Part shown: one piece after another, positions 8,601 through 15,842 of the stretch
How the letters are laid out: every line of letters begins with the position of its first letter
Numbering within the stretch: position 1 is the first letter of the stretch
The notes under the pieces: model-generated
Seen by the model: only the letters and a program-made list of their open reading frames with translations
Databases searched by the model: none
What the model was told of the DNA's origin: nothing
Program-made: the position numbers and the translations under genes
DNA from: an uncultured Parabacteroides sp.
Lineage (GTDB): Bacteria; Bacteroidota; Bacteroidia; Bacteroidales; Tannerellaceae
Assembly: GCA_949298575.1 (NCBI GenBank)
Contig: CASFXH010000030.1
Location: 1-34,320 of the forward strand
Direction of reading: 5' to 3'
DNA: 34,320 bases

Positions 8601-10209
8601 ACGTAAGCTCTTGCTTCCTGGACAGCTCTTCGTACTCGTCGATCATCTTGTCCGTATTCGACAAGTCCTCAAAGCTCTTTTGGAGATGCCCAACCGACTC
8701 GTTCAGTCCGGTTATCATCTCATCGGTCGACTTAACCTTGTCAGAGAATAGCATATACGACCCGACCAAGGCGGCCAACGCGGAAGCCACAAGCACGATA
8801 GGGTTGGCTTTCATCACCGCGTTCAGCCCTCTTTGCGCGATTATCTGGGCTTTCGTCGCGGCGGTCAATCCCTGTGTGGCTCGGAGAGCGTTCAACATGG
8901 CTTGCGTCCTGTTGAGCAAAACCGAGGACATCTGAACGCTTTTGTATGCCTTCTCCGCAACGGTAAGGACTACCAATGCGACTTTGTATGTCCCGTATGC
9001 CGCGGCAGCCGTCAGGACAATATCCGCCAGCTTCTCCCAATTGTTCATCGTGTCCGTCAGCAAATCAAGCCCGGCGCTGAGCGTGCTGTTGTTGCTCTCG
9101 GCTATATCCGCCAGCATCACGTCGTAAGCGTCCCTGAGGTTCGAAAGCTTGCCCGCGAGCGTATCGGCCAACGCGCTCTGCATATTGTAGAACTGTCCGC
9201 CCTCGCTCGTCAAGTCCCAAAGAACGTCCTTCACCATCTGGAAGGAGACCTGGCGCGTGGAGATCCTGTCGAAGACCTCGCCGACCGAGACGACGCGCCC
9301 CTCCAACTCCGTGAACTTGTCCGCCAACTGCTGCAAGAGCGGGATGCCGGCCTCGGTGAATTGGCGAAGCTCCGTCCCCTTCAGGAACTCGGCCGAACGG
9401 ACTTGCCCGTATGCCAAGATGATACGACCCATATCCACGCCGACACCGGCGGAGATGTCCGCCAGGCGTTTCGTGGTGTCGTACATCTCCTCGTAGGGGA
9501 TATTGAAGGCTGCAAGCTGCTTGGTATAGCCAGCCAATTCCTTGAACTCGAAGGGAGATTCTACGGCCAACTCCTTAATCTGCCCGAAGAGCACGTCCGC
9601 CTTCTGCGCGTCTTGGAACATGGTCTGCAGGGCGACACGCTGCTTCTGGAACTCGCCGCCTATCTCGATGACGGACGTGAGGAACCGCTCGGCCGCGTAA
9701 ACGGAATAAATATTGGCCAGCTGGTTGCGAAGTTGGACGGCTAGGTTGAACTGCGTCCGCATGTTCTTCGTGACGCCTCCCAACGAGCCGGAATACTTGC
9801 TGGCCGAAGAGGAGGCCCGCTCATGGGTCGAGCGGAGGCGGTCTATCTGGGCTTGGAGCTTCTTGACCTTCGCTTGGCTCTCCTCGTAGGAGTTGGCGAT
9901 CCTCTTGTTTATCTCCTCGATGCGGGCCGCGCGAACGTCGTCGGGTCTCACGCTGGCGGTATAGCCGGCTCTCGCCAACGCGTCCTGAACGGCTTTCGTG
10001 GCGGAAGCCTTGTCCACTAGGATGCCAACCTTGAACTGACGACCAGCCAACGCGTCCTCGATGGAGCGGCGGAGGGCCTCGCCGTTAAGGCCTATATCAA
10101 CATTCAACTCCTTGAGCCTCTTCTCTATACCCTTGCGGATCTCCGCGATGTCCTTGTCGGTACGGTCACGCATACCGAGCTCAAACCAAAGCTTGCCCAA
10201 ACTAGCCAT
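5635..10209 (-). CDS. Tail tape measure protein
   Basis: 1524 residues from the ATG at 10209, the longest gene of the window, as expected for a protein whose length sets tail length. Residues ~180-400 match the conserved N-terminal tape-measure domain (AERFLTSVIEIGGEFQKQRV, MFQDAQKADVLFGQIKELAV, GVGVDMGRIILAYGQVRSAE, FTEAGIPLLQQLADK). Hydrophobic helices follow at ~400-415 and ~480-500 (NPIVLVASALAALVGSYML), thought in this family to help DNA entry. Long charged coiled-coil segments cover ~560-1000, then more hydrophobic Gly/Ala stretches (AKVLEAASGLFNLL-type region near 1180). It starts 6 bp after the chaperone T-frame stop, the canonical gene order. Distal genes normally follow directly, but here a 3-kb island intervenes. 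Confidence 0.95.
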   Translation of the reverse strand: MASLGKLWFELGMRDRTDKDIAEIRKGIEKRLKELNVDIGLNGEALRRSIEDALAGRQFKVGILVDKASATKAVQDALARAGYTASVRPDDVRAARIEEINKRIANSYEESQAKVKKLQAQIDRLRSTHERASSSASKYSGSLGGVTKNMRTQFNLAVQLRNQLANIYSVYAAERFLTSVIEIGGEFQKQRVALQTMFQDAQKADVLFGQIKELAVESPFEFKELAGYTKQLAAFNIPYEEMYDTTKRLADISAGVGVDMGRIILAYGQVRSAEFLKGTELRQFTEAGIPLLQQLADKFTELEGRVVSVGEVFDRISTRQVSFQMVKDVLWDLTSEGGQFYNMQSALADTLAGKLSNLRDAYDVMLADIAESNNSTLSAGLDLLTDTMNNWEKLADIVLTAAAAYGTYKVALVVLTVAEKAYKSVQMSSVLLNRTQAMLNALRATQGLTAATKAQIIAQRGLNAVMKANPIVLVASALAALVGSYMLFSDKVKSTDEMITGLNESVGHLQKSFEDLSNTDKMIDEYEELSRKQELTSDESERLARVTSELKDHFRGAAMEVDSYSDSLQLSVESMRSLNDEQKRNLRISSEASIREAEKRENDLEDKIAFLNKQIRAGSGRIHIGESTNIGDFMSIGYVTDSDIADMADKVIAYEDELSRLRDSIKKNRELLSGLGSVSEDVDLTKTLSGWRKSIADFIEGNEELRDIKPKEDEEYVDWYKRLSDALSEAKSDLDKMKGTVGLFDDDTIKRQQEYLDGLESIRKRFNIPSKGGSSETKDWESVLQDQMKSLRSERLSAEYQLEQSVINLMSEGGEKEIAQIKLNHRKRLAEIEKQSDELVNKAREAEKAQWMAANPGRDERDFKSSVSGVEDLPDDFQKVLSGLLMAENESYKKAITDYYEGVADEFKGYIERRKAIEEEYARKRADMFKSGASKESIQEADYQEKKALQALDLEIAQRQETFQSWVDEIAGMGVEELRKLLIEAQAELMKLEISDSLDGEDLAKYRAIIVEIRKELDKTNEEESSASDSGDWEKKYATLNKISRSFTEIGDSVGGTAGEIIKQAGKISSSILQIVNAVKTLKNGLKGLDEASVVLAIISAVLEAASGLFNLLNGPDPIEEFWKSARALNEELVTLKENLRIDNESNNTIFGDNKWKNAIGNVRAAIDALKDYNDTLEEIAKRKPYTSFDADNWISGDRDIDMSYLDEFVDGFKSAEESLANMQVQTRHSTWFRKAKYASLAEAVPELFDEEGKVDMDMLVEFQDSDVYKGLSQMDREYIDQMINDWNTYQDAVESVNNYLTDIFGNLGDTMMDALVSAFENGTDAAQAFTDSVSDMLEQLATNMIYSVTLGPVFEKAQQEMLDIMNDESLSDDKKFESFTSVLEGMTTEALAQQDMATSLMKQYKEIASENGLDIYTPEEDTSSSTLSAGIQGVTEDTANLLGSYLNAIRQDVSVMRHLQESLGGNLFPTMSVTAQAQLQQLNAIAENTRLNAEAAVGIRDFLTGTLSGVITNGNGGRAIRIK

Positions 10210-10215
10210 AGCGCG

Positions 10216-10632
10216 TCATTTCTTTTTGATGATGAATCCGGATAAGTCAATCACGGGCTTTTTGCCGTCCTTGTATTTCTCCATCCAAGCATCGGTGACC
10301 CTGTCAACCTCCGCTTTCGACGGGCGCCTACCCGACCTATCGCCTTTCTTGCCTTTCTTGCCTTTCTTGCCGATACCGGTCCCGTAGTTGACCAAGGGCT
10401 TGTCTATGGCGAGCAACTCTATCTGCGCGCATGTGAGCACGCAACGGTACTCATACATGGGGACGGTGACGAGGCCGAAAACGAACGACCTGGCCCTCAT
10501 CAGGTTCGGGTGCTTCTCGCCTATGGCCCAGGCTTCGCCGAAGGACGTTCTTGAAGGATACGCTCGGCTTCCTCTCTCGTCAGGTTCTGCCTCGAGTCCC
10601 TCATCGCGGTCGCTAATATGATACACGTCCAA
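10216..10632 (-). CDS. Tail assembly chaperone, downstream (T) frame, expressed by -1 frameshift
   Basis: This frame has no ATG at its head; its nominal start at 10632 is a TTG. It is open without a stop back to the A9 run (10656-10664) inside the preceding gene and lies in the -1 frame relative to it. This is the G/GT arrangement of siphovirus tail chaperones: most ribosomes finish the short G protein, a fraction slips -1 on the A-run and makes a G-T fusion that recruits tape measure and tail tube subunits. The T part (~138 residues) contains MRARSFVFGLVTVPMYEYRC and a basic Gly/Lys stretch (GIGKKGKKGKKGD), then a C-terminal KPVIDLSGFIIKKK. Its stop lies 6 bp before the tape measure ATG. Independent initiation at TTG cannot be excluded but is less likely. 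Confidence 0.78.
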   Translation of the reverse strand: MDVYHISDRDEGLEAEPDERGSRAYPSRTSFGEAWAIGEKHPNLMRARSFVFGLVTVPMYEYRCVLTCAQIELLAIDKPLVNYGTGIGKKGKKGKKGDRSGRRPSKAEVDRVTDAWMEKYKDGKKPVIDLSGFIIKKK

Positions 10633-10970
10633 CAGTCCTGTGTCAGCGAGACCTCTTTTTTTTTACCTTCCGCGATGATGGCTGAAAGGACGCCGGAGGG
10701 GACATGATGGTAGAGAAAACGCCAAAGGATCGGGTAAAAAAGGTTTATGGCGAAGAAGCCGTTCAACAGGACCAACGCCGCCACGCGGGCGGGGATCTCG
10801 TTCTCGCGACCATCGGAAAGGGCGAGGCCGGTGATCCGCTCCAACGTGTAAGGGCGCATCCAGCCCACGCGGAATCTCACGCGTCCACAGCTTATCACGC
10901 TCTTCTCAGCCGTTCTCACCTCATGGAACTTACGCTCGTCATCGCGAGAGGGTTTCTTATAGGTAGCCAT
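10521..10970 (-). CDS. Tail assembly chaperone, upstream (G) frame
   Basis: 149 residues (MATYKKPSRDDERKFHEVRT), helical and soluble, between the tail tube gene and the tape measure gene, the position of the lambda G-like chaperone. The hydrophobic stretch LVLLNGFFAINLFYPILWRF in the middle is unusual for a soluble protein but is within the expected folded core. Near its end it carries three consecutive AAA codons (A9 at 10656-10664) that form an ideal slippery run, followed by 45 further codons and the stop at 10521. The overlap with the -1 frame is about 140 bp. It starts about 120 bp after the tail tube gene, beyond a structured intergenic RNA. Confidence 0.82.
   Translation of the reverse strand: MATYKKPSRDDERKFHEVRTAEKSVISCGRVRFRVGWMRPYTLERITGLALSDGRENEIPARVAALVLLNGFFAINLFYPILWRFLYHHVPSGVLSAIIAEGKKKEVSLTQDCWTCIILATAMRDSRQNLTREEAERILQERPSAKPGP
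10656..10667 (-). promoter_or_regulatory. Programmed -1 frameshift site (A9 slippery run)
   Basis: The minus strand reads GGT followed by nine A and GAG. The zero frame is GGT AAA AAA AAA GAG. Slipping back one base places the ribosome in the open T frame (AGA GGT CTC GCT). The downstream frame lacks an ATG and is open exactly from here, as in known G/GT tail chaperone pairs. Confidence 0.75.
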
Positions 10971-11019
10971 GCGATTTGTATCCGGAAATCAAACGATTAT
11001 TTATTTTTTTCTTTGGATA

Positions 11020-11080
11020 TGGCGGGCCCCCGCGCGTCCAGGAACGGGCCGATAACCCGACTGGTGGAGGGCGCCCGCCA
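11020..11080 (-). other. Stable RNA structure between the tail tube and chaperone genes
   Basis: The 119-bp gap between genes contains an 8-bp inverted repeat (11073-11080 with 11020-11027) enclosing GC-rich sequence with a further small hairpin (CGGG...CCCG). On the minus strand no T-run follows, so it is not a normal terminator; it is followed by an A-rich stretch. It could protect the abundant tail tube message or lower expression of the chaperones. No promoter was seen in the gap. Confidence 0.4.
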
Positions 11081-11089
11081 GATAATCTT

Positions 11090-11659
11090 TTAAGCGGTCT
11101 CCTTCTCGAGAATGAAGATGTCCGAGCCGTCCTCGTTCTCCAATGGGGTGACAGTGGCGTTGAAATAAGCCGGGTTGTCGCCGTCGGCGAGCACGAGGCT
11201 GCCGTACATCTCGATGCTAGGCAACACGACGATGACGTCCTTGTTGTCGCTCAAGAGGATCAAGGCGCCGGAAACCTTCTTCGGGGCCAAGCTGTAGGCC
11301 GCGCCGGCGTAAGTCTCCGTCTCGTCAAAGTTGGTGGTGGAAGAGATCTCCTTCTTCTTGTCCATGAACAAGTCGTTGATCTTGCCCTTCAAGCTGGCAA
11401 CCTGGAAAGAGATGTCGGAATCGCCCTTCTCCGTGCGGACGACCCAGTTCGCGCCGGTCGTCAGCTTGATCTCGGTCTTTTCCGGCTCGCCGGAATTGAA
11501 GGTCACGCCATCCGCCAATACGGGAAGCTCGATGTCGGCCGTGATGGCCGTCGCCAAGTCGTCCACGGCGATAGGGGCGCTCTTGTAATATACCTCGTCC
11601 ATCTTGTTGAAGACGGTCTGGAGGGTACTCAATGGGTTCGTTACTGTTATTTTAGCCAT
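11090..11659 (-). CDS. Major tail tube protein
   Basis: 189 residues starting MAKITVTNPLSTLQTVFNKM. The protein is acidic and beta-rich (ADIELPVLADGVTFNSGE, TEIKLTTGANWVVRTEKGDS, SGALILLSDNKDVIVVLPSI), the composition and size of siphovirus tail tube subunits. Its position after the tail terminator gene and before the chaperone pair is the canonical site of the tail tube gene. It assembles as stacked hexameric rings round the tape measure. A separate A/T-rich leader of 21 bp precedes the ATG. Assignment by synteny and fold-like composition; no sequence motif is diagnostic. Confidence 0.85.
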   Translation of the reverse strand: MAKITVTNPLSTLQTVFNKMDEVYYKSAPIAVDDLATAITADIELPVLADGVTFNSGEPEKTEIKLTTGANWVVRTEKGDSDISFQVASLKGKINDLFMDKKKEISSTTNFDETETYAGAAYSLAPKKVSGALILLSDNKDVIVVLPSIEMYGSLVLADGDNPAYFNATVTPLENEDGSDIFILEKETA

Positions 11660-11680
11660 ATCATTTAAAATTTTAAATCG

Positions 11681-12091
11681 TTAATACTCATATGAATCCG
11701 TATGATTTATAAGTATGTCCGCGTTCACGAGCCAATGGGAAAAACCCAAGCCGTCGTCGCCTTTCAGCGCGAGCGTCGGGTTCGAGACGGTGTATCGAGC
11801 GGAAGGATGGATGGGGAAAAGGGCGGTCACGCCGTCCAGCATCTCTTGCAATCGGGGAGTGTTCTCCAGCCCGTTCACGGTATTCCTCGCCGCGAGGTCG
11901 ATGCGGAGCGTTGTCGCCTGAACGACCTTGCCGTCCGGAATGCTCGCCGGGAAGGAGACCACGATGAAGTCCTTCATTTGCTTCTGCTTGGCCGAAGGAC
12001 GGTTGCCCGACGAGACATGATCGCTGATTCCCGAGAGAATCTCGAGGAGCTCCTTCAGGATTCCAGATATGTAAAACTTCGTCACCCTCAT
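11681..12091 (-). CDS. Tail terminator / tail completion protein
   Basis: 136 residues (MRVTKFYISGILKELLEILS). It has the alternating alpha/beta profile of tail terminators: an N-terminal helix, then strands (FIVVSFPASIPDGKVVQATT, LRIDLAARNTV), a helix (RLQEMLDGVTALFP) and a C-terminal strand (LVNADILINHTDSYEY). It overlaps the preceding gene by 4 bp (ATGA), which indicates translational coupling, and lies directly before the tail tube gene. In siphoviruses this ring caps the finished tail and joins it to the head. The assignment follows from gene order and general fold pattern. Confidence 0.68.
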   Translation of the reverse strand: MRVTKFYISGILKELLEILSGISDHVSSGNRPSAKQKQMKDFIVVSFPASIPDGKVVQATTLRIDLAARNTVNGLENTPRLQEMLDGVTALFPIHPSARYTVSNPTLALKGDDGLGFSHWLVNADILINHTDSYEY

Positions 12092-12615
12092 GATCCCATC
12101 GGTTTTAACTCGTCCAGCATAATGCCTTTTGAGGATTTGAACGTATCGGTCAAGACATTCAGGTTCCGGACATTCTCCAAGTATTCGGAGTATTCCGTCC
12201 CAGTGGTCATGACCACCGAGAAACCTGTCTTGACGAAAGGTTGGTAAGATGACAGAAAATCGACCGCCGACTCCGCACCCAACTCCCCGTCCACATCTAC
12301 CCTTCCTATCACGGCGCGAGCTTTTCCTTCGTAAGGATTTTTCAGGTAAACACGTTCACCTTTCCGGACTTTAATCCGGACAGGTTTCTTCATCGAGTTT
12401 CCGGAAATGACCATCCCCATCAGTCCGCCGTTGTAATAGATACCGCAAGCGTAAGAGGTTTGGGTATTACCCGTGAACCCGTCAAACTCCCTTTCCTTTA
12501 AAGCATGGTCGATAAGCCCAAGACACGCGCGCTCGATGGCGGCGTAAAGGTGGTCTCTTATCAACCTCCTCGCCCGCATCATCCCGTCATCGTATGCCTT
12601 CAAGTTATCTTCCAT
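12088..12615 (-). CDS. Neck/tail component, HK97 gp10-like
   Basis: 175 residues. It starts with a helical segment (MEDNLKAYDDGMMRARRLIR then DHLYAAIERACLGLIDHAL), followed by a domain with small strands (SYACGIYYNGGLMGMVISGN, RVYLKNPYEGKARAVIGRVD) and an aromatic YSEYLEN segment. The helical start, then a Gly-rich small domain, resembles the gp10-like neck proteins of HK97-type siphoviruses. It lies between the head closure and tail terminator genes, with ATGA overlap into the next gene. Probable role: joining head and tail. Confidence is moderate because no strict motif is visible. Confidence 0.66.
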   Translation of the reverse strand: MEDNLKAYDDGMMRARRLIRDHLYAAIERACLGLIDHALKEREFDGFTGNTQTSYACGIYYNGGLMGMVISGNSMKKPVRIKVRKGERVYLKNPYEGKARAVIGRVDVDGELGAESAVDFLSSYQPFVKTGFSVVMTTGTEYSEYLENVRNLNVLTDTFKSSKGIMLDELKPMGS

Positions 12616-12621
12616 CGCTTG

Positions 12622-12945
12622 TCAGTTCTTAGGCAAGTTGAAGAATACTTCCGTCCCGAAATTGGAGATGTTCACGTCCGTCAAGAGCAAACCGGAATAC
12701 GTCGACACCCTGTCCGTCACGTCTATGAAGTCGCCCGGCAAGACGCCTTCACGGAATCCGGGTATCGAGACCCGGTAATCCCCCTTGGGCACGTTGTCGG
12801 AATAGAAGTTCCGGATGGAGGTGTTGCCTTCCTTGCGGCATTCGCCATCGTAAAGGGTCACCTTGTCGCCATCCTCGAACTGGGTCGCTCCCTCATATCG
12901 GTAAATGGAGCAATGGTGCGGGTATCTCGGGTTCTCAACAGCCAT
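12622..12945 (-). CDS. Head closure (head-tail stopper) protein
   Basis: 107 residues (MAVENPRYPHHCSIYRYEGA), a small beta-barrel-like protein: TLYDGECRKEGNTSIRN, GDYRVSIPGFREGVLPGDFI and LLTDVNISNFGTEVFFNL. Size, all-beta character and the phrase VLPGDFIDVTDR are typical of head closure proteins that plug the portal-connector channel. It overlaps the preceding connector gene by 11 bp and precedes the gp10-like gene by 6 bp: a tight head-tail joining cassette. Assignment is from gene order and composition. Confidence 0.65.
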   Translation of the reverse strand: MAVENPRYPHHCSIYRYEGATQFEDGDKVTLYDGECRKEGNTSIRNFYSDNVPKGDYRVSIPGFREGVLPGDFIDVTDRVSTYSGLLLTDVNISNFGTEVFFNLPKN

Positions 12946-13339
12946 ATCCTTCCCTCCATATCCTCATTCCCCTAGCGTGGATACGCGGACCGGCGGAAGC
13001 GCTATGGTATTCCCCGTACATCCTGTAGATCGATAGGGCCTGTTCCTTCCAGAAACGCTTGTTCTCGTCCGTGATCTGGCCTCCGCTCTCCTTGTGCCTC
13101 CAGTTGCCGTCAGCGTCCTCGACGCTGACACGAACGCTGGGCATGTTGGCGCAAGCCATATACACGTCAGCCTTCAAGAGCGCTTTCGTCCTCGGGTCAA
13201 GCACGGAAGCCGGGTCGCCGGGGTTCAATCCGCGGTCAAGGAGGATATTGGCGATGGACTCATCACCAATATCCATGTTCACGATCCCGCGAACATATCG
13301 CTCTATCGTCCTTTCGGTATCGATTGGGGAACCTTCCAT
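12935..13339 (-). CDS. Head-tail connector (adaptor) protein
   Basis: 134 residues starting MEGSPIDTERTIERYVRGIV. An alpha-helical protein with an N-terminal helix pair, DPASVLDPRTKALLKADVYM in the middle and a C-terminal helix (RFWKEQALSIYRMYGEYHSA). This resembles small helical adaptors found directly after the major capsid gene in Bacteroides siphoviruses; they form the ring beneath the portal. It begins 3 bp after the capsid stop, so translation is coupled. The last codons overlap the head closure gene in another frame. Confidence 0.65.
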   Translation of the reverse strand: MEGSPIDTERTIERYVRGIVNMDIGDESIANILLDRGLNPGDPASVLDPRTKALLKADVYMACANMPSVRVSVEDADGNWRHKESGGQITDENKRFWKEQALSIYRMYGEYHSASAGPRIHARGMRIWREGYGC

Positions 13340-13342
13340 ACG

Positions 13343-14536
13343 CTAAGCCGTTACGGTGTATACGCACATGTACTGAGGCGAGTTCGGCACGCAAAGGACG
13401 GCCATCTCGCTTTCCACATACATCGACTTGGTCTTTGACTCGAAACGCTGAGTGATGAGCGTCCTGCCGCCGTCAAACCACGCGACGCGCTGCGTCGGGT
13501 CGTCCGTGAAAACCATAGGCTGAACGCTCTTGATCGTGCCAATCTGACCGTCAGGAACGAAAGATACGTTCAGCGGATTGAAATTCTCGATCGTGGTCGC
13601 CTTGATGCTCTTCGATTCCTCATCGAATTTCTCCACCGCGGCCAGACTGTCGCGCGGAACGATCGGGCAACCGATGATTCGCTCGATAGCGGATCGCTTG
13701 GCGTCGTCGGTCAGGTTCGTCGCGTAGCCTTGGGCCGCGCTGCCCGGATTGGTGGCCGAAGCGGCCATGGGGTACAGGGACAAACCTATACGCTCCAACA
13801 CCTTGGAGTGGGTGAGCATGTCGTCGAACAGGTCGGACGCGATCTCGAAATGACCGGCCGGGAAACCTTTCTTGCGCATCGCCTTGCGCTTGTCCTTCAG
13901 GAAAAGCAACGGGTCGGAGGTCGTACCCTCGTTGCCGGCCGTGTGCGTGGTCGTCTTCCACCAGCGGTTCTCGCCGGAGAGCGTCTCCTTGTTCTCCGAA
14001 GGGACGCCGAAGTCGAAGGTCAAGCCCTTGAGGCCTCTCGGGTTGTTCGTGATGTCGATCGTGAACTGGCCGGTGGAAACGACACGCATACGCTGGTGCG
14101 TAAGGGCGTTCCGGTTGCCGGCCAACAACTTGTCGGTGCTCTCGAAAAGCATGTCCAACAAAGCCGTGCGAGTCGCTGGCGTCAAGGACGCGTCACCGAA
14201 ACGCTGGAACATGATCATACGCTCGCGAAGCATCTTCGCGTTCATCGGGTAACGATGCTTCTGGGTCGGGATCTTGTTGGAGCCGACCTTGAACTCGCCT
14301 AGGGACTTGTCGAGACCCTCCGAGTCCACGTCAACGTAAACGGGGAGCGTGACGATGCCAAGGGAGGCGATCAGTTGCTCGTAAGTGTAATCCAGCTGGA
14401 TCTCGGGATCCCAGCCGAAACCGTCCGTCTGGAGAGCGTTGTATTTCTCCTGGAACCGGTCCACGAACTGCTGGAAGGAAAAAGACCCGAGACCGACCGT
14501 GAGAAGGTCATAGTAGTTTTTCACCATTGTTCTCAT
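13343..14536 (-). CDS. Major capsid protein (HK97-fold)
   Basis: 397 residues. A good ribosome binding site (AAAGGAGG, 7 bp upstream) fixes the start at 14536 (MRTMVKNYYDLLTVG). Features typical of HK97-fold capsids: an N-arm rich in helices, a long central helix set (RERMIMFQRFGDASLTPATR), a beta-rich P-domain with an E-loop-like segment around 195-215 (SENKETLSGENRWWKTTT) and a C-terminal strand pair (QRVAWFDGGRTLITQRFES, SEMAVLCVPNSPQYMCVYTV). It is the largest head gene after the scaffold-like and decoration genes, in the usual order. No protease gene was recognised, so maturation by cleavage is uncertain. Codon use is GC-rich and strongly biased, as expected for an abundant protein. Confidence 0.88.
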   Translation of the reverse strand: MRTMVKNYYDLLTVGLGSFSFQQFVDRFQEKYNALQTDGFGWDPEIQLDYTYEQLIASLGIVTLPVYVDVDSEGLDKSLGEFKVGSNKIPTQKHRYPMNAKMLRERMIMFQRFGDASLTPATRTALLDMLFESTDKLLAGNRNALTHQRMRVVSTGQFTIDITNNPRGLKGLTFDFGVPSENKETLSGENRWWKTTTHTAGNEGTTSDPLLFLKDKRKAMRKKGFPAGHFEIASDLFDDMLTHSKVLERIGLSLYPMAASATNPGSAAQGYATNLTDDAKRSAIERIIGCPIVPRDSLAAVEKFDEESKSIKATTIENFNPLNVSFVPDGQIGTIKSVQPMVFTDDPTQRVAWFDGGRTLITQRFESKTKSMYVESEMAVLCVPNSPQYMCVYTVTA

Positions 14537-14553
14537 ACGTCAATCCTCCTTTC

Positions 14554-14982
14554 TTATTCGGTTGCCTTTTCGTTAATGGGGACGATCATCGGAAGGACCG
14601 CCCAGACCTCAGCCGGGATAGCCTCCGCCAACCTGTCCGCGTAAATCTCGCCCGCGAAAACCACGCTACCGGTAGGCACCGGGGAATCAATATCGGAAGG
14701 CGCGTACACGTCGTTATAGAGCAAGCCCTTGATGGTGCCCGGCTCGACCGAAGCGGAGCTTTGGCCGGCGGTCTTGATCTCGCTCGCCTTGATGATCTTG
14801 ATCGTGTTCGCCACTTGATCGAACTGGCACATCGACCCAGCCGGGATCACTTGCCCCTTGAAGCTGGAGATATTCGAGATGGTGCCGCCACAGGGATAGG
14901 CGCCTTTCACCTCGTGCCAGATATTCTTGCCGGAACCGTAAACTTGCTCAGTCCGGCCAAAAACATTGCCTAATGTTGCCAT
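14554..14982 (-). CDS. Head decoration / head fibre-like protein
   Basis: 142 residues (MATLGNVFGRTEQVYGSGKN). A Gly- and Ser-rich beta protein with VIPAGSMCQFDQVANTIKII and PTGSVVFAGEIYADRLAEAI. The form 'VIPAGSM..., VYAPSDI..., PVPTGSVVFAGEIYADRL' is typical of head-decorating proteins located before the capsid gene in Bacteroidales phages. It is 17 bp from the capsid ATG and 12 bp after the scaffold-like gene. Expected role: stabilising the expanded capsid. The assignment is from context and composition. Confidence 0.65.
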   Translation of the reverse strand: MATLGNVFGRTEQVYGSGKNIWHEVKGAYPCGGTISNISSFKGQVIPAGSMCQFDQVANTIKIIKASEIKTAGQSSASVEPGTIKGLLYNDVYAPSDIDSPVPTGSVVFAGEIYADRLAEAIPAEVWAVLPMIVPINEKATE

Positions 14983-14994
14983 ATTTGAACTTTT

Positions 14995-15663
14995 TTACTT
15001 TTTGCCCGGGAATTTGCCTTCAAGTACCTTTCTGTTGAAGAAATCATCAAGGGCTTTGTCGTCCTGGTCTTGGCTACCGGACGAGCCGCCCCCGTAGGGC
15101 GATGCCCCCTCTCCCATGTAAGCCTTCAGCTTGGACTCATAGAGCCCCTTGGCTTTGGCCTCCATGGCCGTGTCGTCCATACCGTCCTCGTACTCAACCA
15201 TACGGACGGAGTCCTCCCAAAGGTTCTTGTTGGTGACTTTCAATTCCCCAGACTTGTTTGACACTCTTGAGCGCATCTCCCGCACGACGAAGTTCTTCCG
15301 TTCGATCTCGCGCTCCTTCTCTAACGCCTCAAGCCTTTTAAGCACATCATCATTCCCGGGTTCTCCGGGTTTCGGTTTTAGCTCAACCGGCGGTTCGGGA
15401 GGTACCGTCCCCGGTTTCGGCTTGTAGTTCCTCACGAACTCGGCCTGCTCGAACCTCATCTGTCCGCCCATGGCCCTCACCACCTCCGCGTGACTCTTGA
15501 AGAACTGCTCGTTCACGGAATCATCCGTCGCGATAGTGGGCAAAAGGGCATCGACATACTTGTCGAGCGTCCGCGTCGTGACCCCGGTGTCTCCGAGGTA
15601 CCCATTGGCTGAGGGCTCTCCCAGCTCTTTCTTGAATCCTGTCAAAAGGGTCTCTTTATCCAT
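14995..15663 (-). CDS. Capsid scaffold-like protein
   Basis: 222 residues from the ATG at 15663 (MDKETLLTGFKKELGE). The longer reading to 15714 starts inside the terminator hairpin and is not preferred. The N-terminal ~80 residues are a small helical domain, then a Pro/Lys/Glu linker (KPKPGTVPPEPPVELKPKPG), a charged coiled coil (DDVLKRLEALEKEREIERKN), and a Gly/Ser-rich hinge (GEGASPYGGGSSGSQDQDDK) before a basic C-terminal helix. This is the layout of phage scaffold proteins: coiled coil plus C-terminal capsid-binding helix. It is the first protein-coding gene after the head-block terminator and precedes decoration and capsid genes. No catalytic motif of a protease was found. Confidence 0.68.
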   Translation of the reverse strand: MDKETLLTGFKKELGEPSANGYLGDTGVTTRTLDKYVDALLPTIATDDSVNEQFFKSHAEVVRAMGGQMRFEQAEFVRNYKPKPGTVPPEPPVELKPKPGEPGNDDVLKRLEALEKEREIERKNFVVREMRSRVSNKSGELKVTNKNLWEDSVRMVEYEDGMDDTAMEAKAKGLYESKLKAYMGEGASPYGGGSSGSQDQDDKALDDFFNRKVLEGKFPGKK

Positions 15664-15683
15664 ATCCAAAAAAACATTTAAAT

Positions 15684-15727
15684 CAAAAGAGCCGACCGGA
15701 ACGACATCAATCATTCCAATCGGCTCT
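15684..15727 (-). terminator. Terminator-like hairpin before the head gene block
   Basis: On the minus strand a 14-bp stem (15714-15727 with 15688-15701, two G-U pairs near the loop) and a 12-nt loop are followed by TTTT and then a second T7 run (15668-15674). It sits between the tRNA-Ser gene and the ATG of the scaffold-like gene at 15663. Transcription from the promoter at 16036-16067 would pass the Com-like gene and the tRNA and then stop here unless antiterminated. Confidence 0.75.
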
Positions 15728-15757
15728 CTATGAAGCTCTTTATTATATTATGTATAG

Positions 15758-15842
15758 CGGAAGTTGAAGGATTTGAACCTCCGAAGCCCGAAGGCTTGCC
15801 ACATTAGCGGTGTGGTGGTTTCATCCGCTCACCCAAACTTCC
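15758..15842 (-). tRNA. tRNA-Ser (anticodon GCU), phage-encoded
   Basis: The minus strand folds as a complete class II tRNA: 7-bp acceptor stem with perfect pairing (15836-15842 with 15759-15765), D arm, anticodon stem CCACA/TGTGG with loop CCGCTAA (anticodon GCT at 15806-15808), a long variable arm (AAGCC-TTCG-GGCTT), T arm with TTCAAAT loop, and discriminator G. No CCA is encoded, which is common in Bacteroidota. It reads AGC and AGU codons. Its 5' end overlaps the stop codon of the Com-like gene by one base, so the two must share a transcript. Confidence 0.92.
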
